DNA of 64,000 nucleotides, from assembly GCA_002205965.3 (NCBI GenBank), contig NADL03000529.1, positions 293,471 to 357,470 on the forward strand, read 5' to 3'. The notes below the pieces were generated by a model, which worked only from the letters and a program-made list of their open reading frames with translations, made no database searches and was not told where the DNA came from. Source of the DNA: Kappaphycus alvarezii (Eukaryota > Rhodophyta > Florideophyceae > Gigartinales > Solieriaceae). The position numbers and the translations under genes were made by a program. Shown here piece after piece: positions 47,301 through 58,505 of the stretch (its first letter is position 1; every line of letters begins with the position of its first letter).

Positions 47301-48169
47301 TTGAACCTGTCGCGGTGGCGGGCCTGCCAGTATCTTCTTAATAATCTTAACACAAATGGGTTGTGGTGGATGTTATAGTCCTTCTAAAGGGGGAGGGGGC
47401 GTGAAATGTGGTGGTGTGGGTTAACGATTGGTTCAAAGTCCTTTCGATTGTCTGGCACAGAGAAGATAACTTCAGTGAAGTTCACGGCGGATGAAATTGA
47501 GCTCCAAGACGCGGTGCAGGGTTGGGACGAACTTATAATGAAAAGGAGTTTTATTCTTTTCGGCACGACGACCGTAAACTGGATACTGTGCAATTAATTA
47601 TGGCTTTCTTACAGAACTTTTTTTGGACTATCACCAATAGTACACAAAAAAATTTTGAAATTAATCACAACTTGAGTTCAAAACGGGAAGGGAAAAACAA
47701 ATTGCATACTTTATACGTTGATCTTGTTTGTAATAGACTGAATTTGACATTGGTGGAATTACATCCACCCTTCGACAAATGTTTGTCTCATGGAAACGTT
47801 TTTCATCACATAGTGTATTGTTTGGTGAAAGTGGTTCCTACAGTACTGTACTTTACTGAACAGTGAACTCATGATGATGGTAACCAATCTTTAGGAGTTG
47901 CTCTGAAACACACATTTCTATAATACTGAGTCAGGAGAATTTAAAGAGATATTTCTTCGACTTGGATTTTAGAACAGTTGTGGGGGGTGCAAGGCAGGAA
48001 CGAAAAATCTGGTCCACCGTCCACAGTAGGGTACAGTAGGAGGGCATGTAGCCTTTTAGAGGTCAGTATTCCACTCCTGCGTTGAAATGCTTGAAAGTTC
48101 CGTTATTTCTTTCCTGTCTTAGGCCAAGCGTAACCTACCCTTATCCCCCTTTCCCGAGCACCCTCAACC
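47301..48169. other. Gene-free stretch
   Basis: One 114-codon + frame (47522-47866) without motif. Nothing else. Confidence 0.35.
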
Positions 48170-48270
48170 CAGTACTGTACAGTACAGTATATATACTGAA
48201 TTGTATACTGTACTGTGCTGTATACAATACTTTTGTACAATACTATTGTATACTGTACTACTGTACTAAT
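48170..48270. repeat. Cluster of TACTGTAC/TACAGTA words
   Basis: Nearly the whole 100 bp is built from overlapping tactgtac, tacagta, gtatact and gtacaata words, many self-complementary. Similar words are frequent elsewhere in the window. Confidence 0.6.
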
Positions 48271-48492
48271 GCTTTTACCAATGATCTACTTGGGTTCAAC
48301 ATGTGAAGTCATTGAAGACCACTAAAGTAACTGGAAAAACCCAATAAACTAGATTTGTCGTAGGACTCGGATCTTAGGCTACACAGTGAGCTAGTGTACG
48401 ACCAATACGTAGCTGTAATCACTGTGGGTAATTAGAAGATAGAGAGTTCGAGAAAGGCTTTGTTTACCAAGAAGTGCCAACGCAGTGCACGC
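48271..48492. other. Flank left of element B
   Basis: Just before the LTR, the + strand reads RERLCLPRSANAVHA, which would fit the LINE linker expected upstream of the endonuclease fragment at 54014. No independent gene is seen. Confidence 0.3.
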
Positions 48493-48743
48493 TGATGGGA
48501 GCGAAAGGAGGAAGAAGACAATAGGTGTAGGTTTAGGAGTAAACGGGGGGGGGGGTCGCTAGGTCGACGCTTAACTCCTGAGAGTTGCACAACCGACTCG
48601 GGTGCTGCGTATATAACAGACAACCGAGCGGTTGTGGCGGAGATTTGTCACTACAGTAGTGTGCTTACTGTGCACTACTGTACTCGACCTTAAAAAATGA
48701 TTAAAACTACTAGGTAAAAAGATAGAAATTACAGTACGTTACC
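48493..48743 (-). repeat. 3' LTR of element B
   Basis: Matches 53767-54013 closely from tgatggga to acagtacgttacc, with a run of ten or more G at about 48547. It holds the palindrome caaccgagcggttg and the paired arms tacagtagtgt/gcactactgta, the second arm with one mismatch. Confidence 0.9.
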
Positions 48744-49144
48744 CTAAAAAATCGTCATAGATAGTACTAGAAACACATAAAAATCACCTTTCAGCCACTG
48801 CAATCAACACCACCCCGTCCTCAAACTGCAAGCCGGGTGCAGTATAGAGTTAACTCGGCCAGCTCAGGGTAGAGGTCGGTACACATCGGACAAGAGGGAT
48901 AGGGGAGACCAAGGAAGTCGTCAGTGATTCCCATGTCCCAAATTGTATTCAAGAAGTATTGATTTGTTCGTGGGACGTAGTACTATAAAAGCTCCATCAT
49001 TGGGTAACAGAGGGTGTAAATGCAATTTTTCTCAGTTTCAAAATGCAAAATGATCCGGCTTATTACACAATAAACAGAAGAAATACATAAAAATCATTAA
49101 AGAAAAGGGCGGAACAATAGATATCATGGCTCAATCAAGTGCTC
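48744..49144. other. Element B 3' non-coding part
   Basis: About 400 bp between the integrase stop and the 3' LTR. No frame or clear polypurine tract (minus strand AGGG only). Confidence 0.4.
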
Positions 49145-50065
49145 CTAGGCAATCAGGTGGATCGAGCGCAAGTCAAAAGGAACTAGTCTCCTCGCGTGGA
49201 TGGCGCGGCGGGAATGGCGAACCCCGTATGATATGAGCCAGTACCGAGGATGAGCAGCTTTCCAAACGCGAAAAGGCCCGTAATAGCGAGAACGGAGGGC
49301 AGGCCACTTAGCGGCCGAAGTTAACGCCTGGTCATGTGCCACTAGAACCCAATCCCCCACGTTCAACATGCGAGGCTCTGCAGAGGTCAAATCACCCATT
49401 CTATGCATCTTTTCTTCTCGACGCTGAGCGCGAAGGGAAGAGGAGGCCAGAAGTTCCATCTTGCGATGCGTATCGGAAGCGCAGTCCACCAACGCGATGG
49501 AGTCAGAAGGACTCATGCGCGGAACTACCTCGAACATCAGTTCGAATGGCGAAGCTCCCACGGAAAGGCGACGGCGGCGGTACCCGTACAAGATACGGTG
49601 CAAACACTCTTCCCAATCTATATCTTGGCCGAAAACCATCTTCTTCACGGCTGTTTTGATGGTTCGTACCATCCTTTCGACTCTACCATTAGACATGGGA
49701 GCATACGCGAGAACACTGGTCCAGGTAATTCCATTTTTCTTCATGAAATCAGCGACGGCGGCAGCGGTGAAGCACCCAGCGTTGTCGCTGATAATGGTCT
49801 TCAGAGGACCAAAAGGGTGGATAACTTCACTCTCGATGAACTGGGAGACAGTTGCTGCCGAAGAGTCTGTGGTGTCAACTGCGATTGGCCAACCTGGCAA
49901 ATGCTTGACGGCGATGAGAAGATACTTCTTTCCGGCGTTTGATATCGGCAGAGGTCCCGCGAAATCGATCGAATAAGTTTCGAATATATTCGTCAATGGG
50001 AAATTCAAAATCGTACGGTACGGCGGAAGGGGCTTCGTCTTCTGGCACCCCTCACAACTTTTCAC
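49145..50065 (-). CDS. Integrase core and C-terminus, element B
   Basis: 306 codons without a stop. The start shown is only the first Met in the open stretch. CEGCQK completes the zinc finger. The DDE triad is visible: YSIDFAGPLP, IISDNAGCFTAAAV and PMSNGRVERMVRTIKTA. The C-terminal RSRYYGPFRVWKAAHPRY and HSRRAIHARRLVPFD resemble the GPY/F type that guides integration. No chromodomain is seen. Confidence 0.88.
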   Translation of the reverse strand: MKSCEGCQKTKPLPPYRTILNFPLTNIFETYSIDFAGPLPISNAGKKYLLIAVKHLPGWPIAVDTTDSSAATVSQFIESEVIHPFGPLKTIISDNAGCFTAAAVADFMKKNGITWTSVLAYAPMSNGRVERMVRTIKTAVKKMVFGQDIDWEECLHRILYGYRRRRLSVGASPFELMFEVVPRMSPSDSIALVDCASDTHRKMELLASSSLRAQRREEKMHRMGDLTSAEPRMLNVGDWVLVAHDQALTSAAKWPALRSRYYGPFRVWKAAHPRYWLISYGVRHSRRAIHARRLVPFDLRSIHLIA

Positions 50066-50704
50066 GTAGTTGTGAATTTCCTTGTGAATCTGCGGCCACC
50101 AATAACGGTCTACGACAAATTTCTTCGTCTTCTCCTTATCCCAATGTCAGACGTCGTCGTGAAAGGTCTTCAATATAGCGACCCTGTCCTTCATAAACGG
50201 TACAGACTTCAGCCCGTTTTTGGTCCGTCTAAGATGCTTTCCTTCCCACATCACGAAGTTTTTAGCCATATGTTTGACCGAACGACGTATCTCTTCGTCG
50301 TCTACTCGGATCTTCAAACCTTGCAAGTGATGTGCGACGTCGAGGAAGAAAGGATCGATTATGGGATTCTCTCCAGTAGCGGCAGAATCAAGCGCTGCAA
50401 CTAAGTCTCCTTCATCAGGTTCAGAGGCAGGAGACGGACCGGCAAATACTACACGCGAAAGGAAATCAGCTGCTCCGTTTCCCGTACCTGGCCTGTATTC
50501 GACCTCGAATTAATACTCCGCAAGGAAGTGCATCCATCGCGCCAGCCTTCTGTGAATGTCGTTTTTCTTGAAAGCATAAAGAAGGGCTTGATGGCCGGTA
50601 ATGAGCTTGAAGGGCTCCATCGATAACAGATACACACTGAATTTCCTTAAAGAGAAAACAACGACGAGTGCCTCCCTCTCGCAGGCGGAATAGTTACGCT
50701 CTGC
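50066..50704 (-). pseudogene. RNase H and integrase zinc region, element B
   Basis: Continues in frame with AERNYSACEREALVVVFSLK, FEVEYRPGTGNGAADFLSR (stop just before FEV, about 50509), then the integrase HHCC region HDDV*HWDKEKTKKFVV (stop at about 50146), YWWPQIHKEIHNYV. Two in-frame stops are the only damage seen. Confidence 0.75.
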
Positions 50705-51874
50705 TTAGTTCATCGTCCGGCTTGCGTACTGAACGGGAAGAATCTTGCCATCTTCCTTTTTCTGCGCCAGGACTGCCCCAACGGCGACATTAGAAGCGTC
50801 GGTTTCCACGATGAATGGGGACTCGAAGTCCGGAAAGGCTAGCACCGGCGGAGAAGTAAGCTTCTCTTTCAGGGTTTCGAAGGCGGCAGTCATCTCCTCA
50901 GTCCATTCGAACTTCCTATTACCCGAAGTTGCTGCATGTAGGGCAGAGGATATTCCGGCGAAGTCCTTGATGAAGCCACGATAATAACCGGCGAGGCCAA
51001 GAAAGCTACGCAACTCCGTTGAGTTGGTAGGAACGGGGGCCCTTTTGATGGCATCAATCTTCTCGTCGTCGACGCGGACTCCGCGCTTGTCTACTAAGTG
51101 ACCAAGCAACTTTAGGCTTGGCATAGCGAACGCGCATTTTGTAATCTTAAGTTTAAGTCCTGCGTCCCCGACTGCCTTGAATACGACAGACAAGTGATCA
51201 ATATGCTCCTCCATAGAGTTGGAGTAGATTACGACATCATCAAGATAGACACGGCGGGGGTCCTTCAGTACGTAAACCATCATGCGCTGAAATGTGGAAG
51301 GAGCGTTCACTAGACCAAATGGCATCATATCGAACTTGAAGGTACCAAAACGGCTGACGAACGTAGTCATCTCCTTACAATCTTCTGCCATGCGGATTTG
51401 CCAGTACCCCGCAAACAAACCAAAGGTGGTGAAGATAGAGCTTCAATGTAGGTCGTCGAAGATCTCCTCTATCTTAGGTAGCGGCCAACGATCCGCCTTC
51501 ATCTTCCGATTCAGCGTGCGATAATCCACGCAGAAACGAGTCTTACCGTCCTGTTTCGTCACGATAACCACTGGGAAAGACCACGCCGACGACGCTGGGG
51601 TGATGATCCCAGCATCCAACATGTTTTCGATTTCCCGACGGGCGATTTCGTTGTGTCGAGGCGACATTCGGCGAGCCCTGTGATAGATCGGGGTAGGATA
51701 CTTCATCCCAAAGGAATGCTTTGTCGGCACGGCTGCAGGACGTAGCTCGTCTATGGTCCAGGCGACGATTCCTGTGTCGCGAAGCAAACCATTCATCTCG
51801 CTTTGCGTTTCTTCTTCCAAATGAGCGAGTCGAGCTCTCCTTCTTCGCTTCCTCGTCGGTGGTGCTTTCTTCAC
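50705..51874 (-). pseudogene. Reverse transcriptase, element B
   Basis: 51443-51874 holds FCVDYRTLNRKMKADRWPLP and ends at a stop after FDDLH (51443-51445). 50705-51418 continues with FAGYWQIRM, MMPFGLVNAPSTFQRMM, the intact catalytic VYLDDVVIYS, then GHLVDKRGVRVDD, FLGLAGYYRGFIKDFAG and the RNase H start VETDASNVAVGAVLAQ, up to a stop after SRTMN. The core motifs are well kept apart from the nonsense codons. Confidence 0.88.
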
Positions 51875-52399
51875 CGATGGGACCTTCGCTCGATCCGATA
51901 AAATTGTCCTCGCGGATGGCTAGGACTAGCTCTTCTTCCGAATAGTCAGAGGACTCCGGACCGGCGTTCAAATCAGAGGTAAAATCTTCACTGGGAGTCC
52001 CTATCTCCTTGCCCTCGACCAGATTCTTCTCGGTAGACTTAGTATCAGGCTCGAGAGGGAGCACAAATTCTTCGGAACCAATGGTTAAACGGACGCTCTG
52101 TGCCCCGAAATACAAATTCGCACGCATAACTGTGAGCGTAGGGAGGCCTATTATTAGGTCGAAAGGAGACTTGTCGATGACAAAGAAGTTTAATTTCACG
52201 GCTTGATCCCCAAAGGTCGTTGCGACCTTGACCAGCGAACCTACACAGGAGGAGCTGTCACCGTTCGCAACAGTTATCCTTTTAGACGTGTAGTTCGGTG
52301 AGAGGTAAAGACGTCTAGAGAAATCAGCTGACATAACGTCCGGTACGGCTCCGGAGTCTAGTAGAGCCCAGACCTCGGTACCGTAAACTTTGAGTTGAA
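51875..52399 (-). pseudogene. Protease and acidic linker, element B
   Basis: In one phase VYGTEVWALLDSGAVPDVMS carries the intact DSGA active site at about 52360, out of phase with the end of gag. It runs into frame 51543-52334 (FDLIIGLPTLTVMRANLYFG). An acidic linker follows with SEDFTSDLNAGPESSDYSEE and LVLAIRED. A shift at about 51800-51870 leads to RT. Confidence 0.8.
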
Positions 52400-53767
52400 C
52401 TAACCGTAATGAACGAGAACCCGAATTCGAAACGACTGCGACACGTGAAATAGACTGTTTCCCAACAAACAGCGCATGAATTTGGTAGCTCCTTTAGCAT
52501 CTCCACGGAGAAGCTGACCGAATGTCAAATCAAAATTTGCGTTTGCAAGCTCGGAAACAACGTCGTATTTCCCTACGTATTCCTGCAGCTTATTCGAATA
52601 CTTCTTCCGGCGGTTCGATTTCTTCGCCTTCTTCTTACGGCTAATGACTCGAAACTCTTCCGGTGGTAGGGCTGGGCCCGGCTGCATAACGCGAGCGTGG
52701 GGATTAGTTACGAGGCGAGAGATCGGAATGCCTCCATGATTGTCCTGACGGGGCTGTTCGGGTAGTGCTTCTCCGTCAGCATTTCTTTTCGCGACATTCA
52801 CTCCTTCGTCTTGTGAGGAGTGGGTTCCGGACGAGTCTTCTCGGAGGAAGTTCACTCGGTCACTTCCTTCCCCGTCTTCTTTCTTCTCGGCTGGGGCTTC
52901 TTCTCGAATCGCTGTCCTTCTTCCACCGGACCAGCACGTAGCATCTGAGTGACCCATCTTTCCACAAAGGGAACGGCGGGTGTTACGATGCGGGTTCTTC
53001 CCGCAATTCATTGCGTTATGGCCAAGCTCTTTACAGTAAGAGCATTGGCGGACCCTATTTTTTTTCCTAAGGGCTGACGATGGTCCAGGCCCGTCACCTC
53101 TCTTAGTCTTCTTCAGAAAAAGAATCAATTTCGAGAGGTCTTCGGCTAGAGCGTCCACCTTGTCGTCGATGTTCCTAGACCTCGAATCCGGGCGAACCAG
53201 CAACCTTGATGTCGGAACTTCAGCGGTGCGGCTAGAAGGACCAGCAAACGCCACACGATTAGAGTGAAAGTCCCTCAGCGCCTTGAAGATTACCGGAAAA
53301 TCCTTGGATCCCCGAAACGCCAAGAACTGCTGAACCTCCTAGTGTCGACAGGCGACAGTGCGAAGGAGTACGAATCTGGCGATGTGGTCGTACCCCGCCT
53401 TCTCGTAGAGGCGTTCAATTTATCTCAAAGAACCAAGAATGTCTTCTAGTTCAAGCCCAATCTCTAGAGCTTAGCGGATGACGTCCTCCGGATCTTCATC
53501 CTTCGCCAAATGCTCGAGAAACTTCTGTTTAGCCTCGGCGTATTTTTTCGCATCGGAGACGAGTTCACCATTCGACGCAAACGTATCGTAATAGAAGTCG
53601 AACGCTGCGCTGTCAAGGGGTTTGAGGAGAGTGAGAGCTTTCTCCTCGTCAGGTTTGGATGCCATTGCGACATTCTCAAAGAAAAAGAGGAATTTTCGCA
53701 CGTCGCTCGTGCCGTCAAACAAGACACCGCTGGCACTGGGAGTATCGGCCCTCCATAAGAGTACCAT
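52400..53767 (-). pseudogene. Gag of element B
   Basis: Starts MVLLWRADTPSASGVLFDGT at 53767 and runs to 53471; a shift in 53330-53470 then leads to frame 52400-53323. Features: capsid-like KFLFFFENVAMASKPDEEKA, then zinc knuckle 1 CSYCKELGHNAMNC (CX2CX4HX4C complete) and knuckle 2 RRSLCGKMGHSDATC (first Cys lost). After these comes a Lys-rich RKKKAKKSNRRKKYSNK and a QLLRGDAKGA motif shared with elements C and D. It would package element RNA. Confidence 0.8.
53751..53766 (-). other. Candidate primer-binding site, element B
   Basis: TGGTACTCTTATGGAG directly follows the LTR end on the minus strand. It begins with TGG, complementary to tRNA CCA. The same sequence with one change occurs at 61909 in element D. 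It overlaps the gag start ATG, whose first base is the last A of the LTR. Confidence 0.5.
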
Positions 53768-54013
53768 GATGGGAGATAAAGGGGGAAGGAGACAATAGGT
53801 GTAGGTTTAGGAGTAGAGGGGGTGGTCACTAGGTCAGCGCTTACCCCCTGAGAGTTGCGCAACCGACTCGGGTGCTGCCTATATAACAGACAACCGAGCG
53901 GTTGTGGCGGAGATTTATCGGTACAGTAGTGTGCTTACTGTACACTACTGTACTCGACCTTAAAAAATGATTAAAACTACTAGGTAAAAAGATAGAAAGT
54001 ACAGTACGTTACC
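53767..54013 (-). repeat. 5' LTR of element B
   Basis: The minus strand has a TATA-like ttatata at about 53880 and ends in ATCA directly before TGGTACTC. Inside it, tacagtagtgt (53922-53932) and acactactgta (53942-53952) form a perfect 11-bp inverted repeat, and caaccgagcggttg is a second palindrome. Confidence 0.9.
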
Positions 54014-54720
54014 TTTGCTGCCATATCGCTCCGTCTCGGAATTTCTCTCTCTTCTGGCAACACAAGCTGTCCAGTCTGCTCAAGGCGCTCTAATGAAATG
54101 GCCCCGCTTCTCGTTCTCGATGGTAAGCACGCTTTGACTTTCAAATACGAGGACGGTCAGATCTGTAGTCAAAATGTCCTCCGCAATGCTCTGTACCGCT
54201 TTTGTAGGGACGTTAGCATTACCCCTCTACTTGAAAACCCCATTGCATCTAGCTCCACCTCTCCTCCTTCATCTTCGGTGCTTCTTGTTGACGTTTACAT
54301 TCCAGGAGCTTACGGCCTTGACCACAGCAATCTAGCCTGGGAGGTTACTGTCGCCCATTCTCTTGTCTAGTCACGAGTCCAACAGGGCAACCCATACGGA
54401 GCCGCTGCAGCAGCCTCGTCGACCGTTCCAAAAATTCACTCTACCGGGAAGTTTGCCGTTTTTCCGATATCCTGCTTATTTCAGGCGGCATCGACATCCA
54501 TGGTGCCCTCGGGCCCGAAGGCGTACAGTTCTTCATCCGATTTGCTGTCCACGTCGCTAGACTCAGTAATTCCACTCACCGTCAAGTGTTTCACGTTTTT
54601 GTTTCCCGTTTCACCTTTTGCATGCACGGCATGGAAGCCTGTCAGTTCCTCTCCCGATGCCTCTCGGATTAGTTTCTATTCCAATCGTTCCCGGCGCCTC
54701 TGAATGCTTTTTGTCGGAGG
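54014..54720 (+). pseudogene. LINE endonuclease-like fragment, different lineage
   Basis: Directly after the LTR of element B, the + strand reads AAISLRLGISLSSGNTSCPV, then LRNALYRFCRDVSITPLLEN, VLLVDVYIPGAYGLD, WEVTVAHSLV and, after stops, AAAAASSTVPKIH. The order RLG, CP.C, N.LR, DV and WEVTV is that of the copies at 26641 and 34499, but sequence identity is low, so this is another LINE lineage. The abrupt start at the LTR shows that element B cut into it. Confidence 0.6.
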
Positions 54721-55012
54721 TAATTCTTCATTGATTTCCGTTTTAGGGGCCCGGAAGGCGATGCTCGCGACTGCAGGAGAGGGCAGGAAGCGGTGTCCTG
54801 GTCGCAACTTCTTGTCCGTCCGGAAGCTTGAGCAGAAGATGAAGGAAAAACAAGGAGGCATCAGCGCCGCTCCTTAGTTGCTCAAGATTCAAGACTTTAC
54901 CCGCAGTGTTTACGATTTCTCTGTGAGCTTCTTCAGTACTCAGCCTTCTATCATGCGTTTTTTTCTGTCATTGCATTTCACTCTACTTGATTCTTGGTTC
55001 TTCTTCTCTTAT
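54721..55012. other. Gap between LINE fragment and element C
   Basis: Pyrimidine-rich sequence with no frame worth naming and no LTR match to the other end of element C. Confidence 0.35.
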
Positions 55013-55916
55013 TTACTCGCTATTATTGTTCTTTCTTAATTGAATAAACGGGTCAATCTCTTCTAATACAGGACAATCCGGCGCGCGTGAATTTCCCTCC
55101 TCGTAACGCGACCGATGGAGGATTTTAGCTCGCAGCGAGGGTGTTTCGGCTTCGTCACCCTGCACGGTCCATAGCAATACGAGTCGAAGGCTGGCCAGTT
55201 GCGCCACTTATTGAAGGCCGCACCGTGTGCTACCAACACTTCATCTCCAACTTCGAACTCCCTGACTTTTCATTTGGTCTTGCGGGGTTCTCTAGTCTTC
55301 TCCACCACGCCAGCCGGCATTAACGAATCAGCTAAGGTCTCGATAAGCCGATTATGGGGGCCGGCATCACTGAGAAATGCTACCAAATCATTGGCCAGCA
55401 TCCTCGGATTAATTCCATACATCAGTCGAAAAGGGGAAGGGGCGTCGCTTCGGTCGCGTCTGCGGTAGCCATTTAAGACTTTGGGAAAGGCTTCGGCCCA
55501 GTTTGCACCACCGCGGACGATCGACCTTTTGAGCGCGTGCTTGATAGTTCCCACTATCCGCTCCGCGCGACCGTTTGCCATCGGTGCGCAAGCAAGCACC
55601 GCCTTCCACTCGACTCCCTTCTCTTTCATGTACTCTTGTACCATCCCGCCATAAACGCAGCTGCGTTATCCGGGACGATTCTCTTCGGCGGTCCGAACGG
55701 TGATATTATCTCTTCCTCGATGAACCTCATCACTGTATCGGCCGTAGAATCCGTCGTCGCCCACGCTATGGGCCACCCTGTCATATGTTCCACAGCGATC
55801 AGAATAAATCTTTTCCCCGTCTTCGAGGGCTTGAAGGGTCTAGCAAAGTCCATCGAGAAGTTCTCAAAGAGTCCAGTAACGGGAGCTCTCAAACTCGAGT
55901 GATACGTCGGCAACCT
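55013..55916 (-). pseudogene. Integrase core and C-terminus, element C
   Basis: 55626-55913: NFSMDFARPFKPSKTGKRF (first Asp), RIVPDNAAAFMAG (second Asp). 55270-55644 in another phase: APMANGRAERIVGTIKHAL (Glu), YRRRDRSDAPSPFRLMYGIN. The tail continues in shifted frames to 55013 with CYGPCRVTKPKHPRCEL, then ILHRSRYEEG. One shift at about 55640 and more near the end. Confidence 0.8.
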
Positions 55917-56864
55917 TCACGCATGCTGACACCCATCGCAACCTTGTACATACTCGGTGACATCACGGTACACCCCAGGCCACCAGAATCGGTCTCTCAC
56001 GAACTTTTTTGTCGAACCGACGTCCCAGTGGCCAATATCATCATGAAAGGTGGCCATTATCTTCGAGCGTTGACCGATCGGAGGCACGACACGGAGCCCG
56101 TGTTTCTCACGACGAAAGGGGGTGTCTTTCCAGAGCATGAAACTTTTTGCGCTCCGTCTGACCGCGACTCTCTGCTTCGGGTCAGATTCCTGAACTTTTT
56201 CTCCGGCTATTAATTGTGCTACATCCAGCAAGTTCGGTTCCAGACCATCCAACTTTGGGTCTGCCCAATCCACTGTAGCCAGCAACCCTTCTGTTATTTT
56301 TTCCTCGCTTCTTCCTTCCTCCTTCTTTTCAGGTCTTCGCGAGAGATAATCGGCCGCCCCATTCGCCAGTCCCGGACAATACTTGATCTCAAAGTCGTAT
56401 TTCGCCATCAAATCCATCCACTTTTCCAACCGCCCGTGAATATCTTTCTTCTTGAACGCGGTTTCAAGGGCTTGATGAACCGCGTAGGCAACGAAGGGAT
56501 TGTCAGACAGAAGGTATATTCGAAACTTCTTAAGGGCGAAACCAACGGCGAGTTCTTCACGTTCGCTTGTGGAGTAGCGGCGCTCCCGGTCCTTCATCGT
56601 TCGCGAAGCGAACTGAATGGGATGTATTTTCCCTTCTTCTTTCTTTTGCGAGAGGACAACCCCAAGGGCTGCCGAAGAGGCGTCTGTTTCCACGAAGAAA
56701 GGAGAATTGAAATCCGGAAACGCAAATACTGGAGGTGTATTCAATTTCCCCTTCAAGTATTCGAAGGCCTCTTGCATCTCCGGAGTCCACTCAAAAGCTT
56801 CCTTGACCGACGTCGCAGCGTGCAACACTGCTGAGCTGTCGGCAAACCACCTTATGAACAGTCG
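55917..56864 (-). pseudogene. RNase H and integrase zinc region, element C
   Basis: 303 open codons: SPFFVETDASSAALGVVLSQ, DRERRYSTSEREELAVGFAL, IKYCPGLANGAADYLSRRPE, then the HHCC finger HDDIGHWDVGSTKKFVRD, YVQGCDGCQHA. The usual 'TDH.AL' reads VAYAVHQAL, so one RNase H site is altered. Confidence 0.85.
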
Positions 56865-57509
56865 CTAGTACCCCGCGAGTCTTAGAAAACTCCTGAGTTC
56901 GGTCACGTTTTCCGGCACCGGAGCTCCTACAATATCTTTGATCTTGTCAGGATCCACATTTACACCACTTGAATTATCGATGTGACCAAGCAACTTCACT
57001 TCTGATTGAGCAAAGCTGCACTTGGTAACCTTCAACTTGAGTTTCGATTCTTTGATCGTCCTCAACACTTCCTTGAAATGAGCTATGTGTTCATCCAATT
57101 TCTTCTCGAAGATGACAACATCTTCCACATAATCCATAGCGAACGGTAACCCGCAAAGGACCTTATCCATCATCCTTTGAAACTTCGCTGGGGCGTTCAT
57201 GAGTCCAAACGGCATTAACTCGAACTTGTACGTTCCATATCGAGAGACCAAGGTCCTATTTTCCTTGCAAGCCTCAGACATCCTAGCCTGCCAGTACCCT
57301 TTGTAAAGGTCCAGTGTTGTAAAGAACTCTACGCCACAGAGTTCATCGAAGATTTCTTCTATTTTCGGTAACGGCCAACGGTCTGGTTTCATCACTCTGT
57401 TCAACTGACCGTAGTCGACGCAGAACCGGGGCTTTCCGTTTTTCTTCGTGGCTATCACGACCAGAAAGGACCAGGCGGGCCTTGACGGCGTAATGATTCC
57501 AGCTTCCAA
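56865..57509 (-). pseudogene. Reverse transcriptase, element C
   Basis: FCVDYGQLNRVMKPDRWPLP, TTLDLYKGYWQARMSEACKE, LMPFGLMNAPAKFQRMM, then MDYVEDVVIF at the catalytic box, where YVDD is expected (first Asp replaced by Glu). Ends GHIDNSSGVNVDPDKIKD and FLRLAGY followed by a stop. Otherwise a long intact stretch. Confidence 0.88.
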
Positions 57510-57512
57510 TAA

Positions 57513-58494
57513 TTACTTCACTTCTTTGTTTACGACCTCTTTATGCCTCAGCGGCATTCGGCTGGCCTTCGTATGTATCGAAGCCTCGTCCGTCAACTCG
57601 AAAGAATGTACCACCGGCACATGAGCATGCTCCAAATCGTGAATTTCCCAAGCTATGACATCTGTTTCCTTGAGAGCTTTCGCCAGATCTTTCTGATTCT
57701 TCTTTTCGAGGTGGTCCAGCTTCGAGGCCAATAGAGCCGAGCGGGCCACCTCCTCTTTTAACTCCTTCTTAAATTCAGTCTTCGTCGAGCGAGGTAGATC
57801 AGGCTCGTATGGTTCTTTGTTAATGATGGCTAAGACCAGGTCTTGTTCGGTATCCGATCCACCATCGCTTTCGCTGGACGACGAGAAAGGGTGGAGAGAT
57901 TCCTCATCGTCCGAACCTTTGGGGGACGTGAAGTCCTCACTATCCGTCCGAGCCCCGTTGATTCTGGAAGACCCGTTGACGAATGGCAATACAACCTCTT
58001 CTTCTCCAATAACCAAATTGACGTGTTGTAGTGCATAATCGATGCGCGTCTGGAGGGCCTCCAAAGTCGGGATTCCAACAGTATCGTCAAACGGAGTTGT
58101 TGACCACCAGGAACTCAAGATGCACACCCATTGACCCATAAGACACCGGCACTCCCTTGAGACAACCGAGAACCTCGGCGACAGTTCCGTCTGCTGCTTT
58201 CACCTGACGATCGGTTTCCGTCGGGGTGAGGGTAAGCCTTTTGCATAGGTCCCAAGAGATCAGGTTAGGAACTGGATCCGTGTCCAAAAGAGCATGAGTC
58301 TCTGTTCCATACAACTTCACGGCTACTAACTTGAGTCGGCGTGGACCTCCCGAAGAGTTGACCATAGACCCCTGTGTAACCGGTAACCTTTTGGATAAAA
58401 GTCTCCTTAAACCCTTTCTGGCCTCCTCGGCATCTCCGAGCAATAGCTGCCCGAAATTTATTCCTGTGGCAGCGGAAGCCAGTTCAGCGATCAC
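57513..58494 (-). pseudogene. Protease and linker, element C
   Basis: 58087-58494: FGQLLLGDAEEARKGLRRLL (the family motif), then KLYGTETHALLDTDPVPNLI, where DSGA has become DTDP, so the active site is lost. After a shift, 57513-58139 gives GIPTLEALQTRIDYALQHV, an acidic linker with SEDFTSPKGSDDEESLHPFS, and the RT leader. Confidence 0.8.
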
Positions 58495-58505
58495 GTTACA
58501 TTTTC

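Larger units (their letters stand above)
48493..54013 (-). mobile_element. Ty3/gypsy retrotransposon B with both LTRs
   Basis: About 5.5 kb, two LTRs of about 250 bp (48493-48743 and 53767-54013) enclosing gag, protease, RT, RNase H and integrase on the minus strand. Both LTR copies start TGATGGG on the + strand (end in CA on the minus). Pol carries several nonsense codons and shifts. It is inserted next to LINE endonuclease sequence beginning at 54014. No target-site duplication could be identified. Confidence 0.9.
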
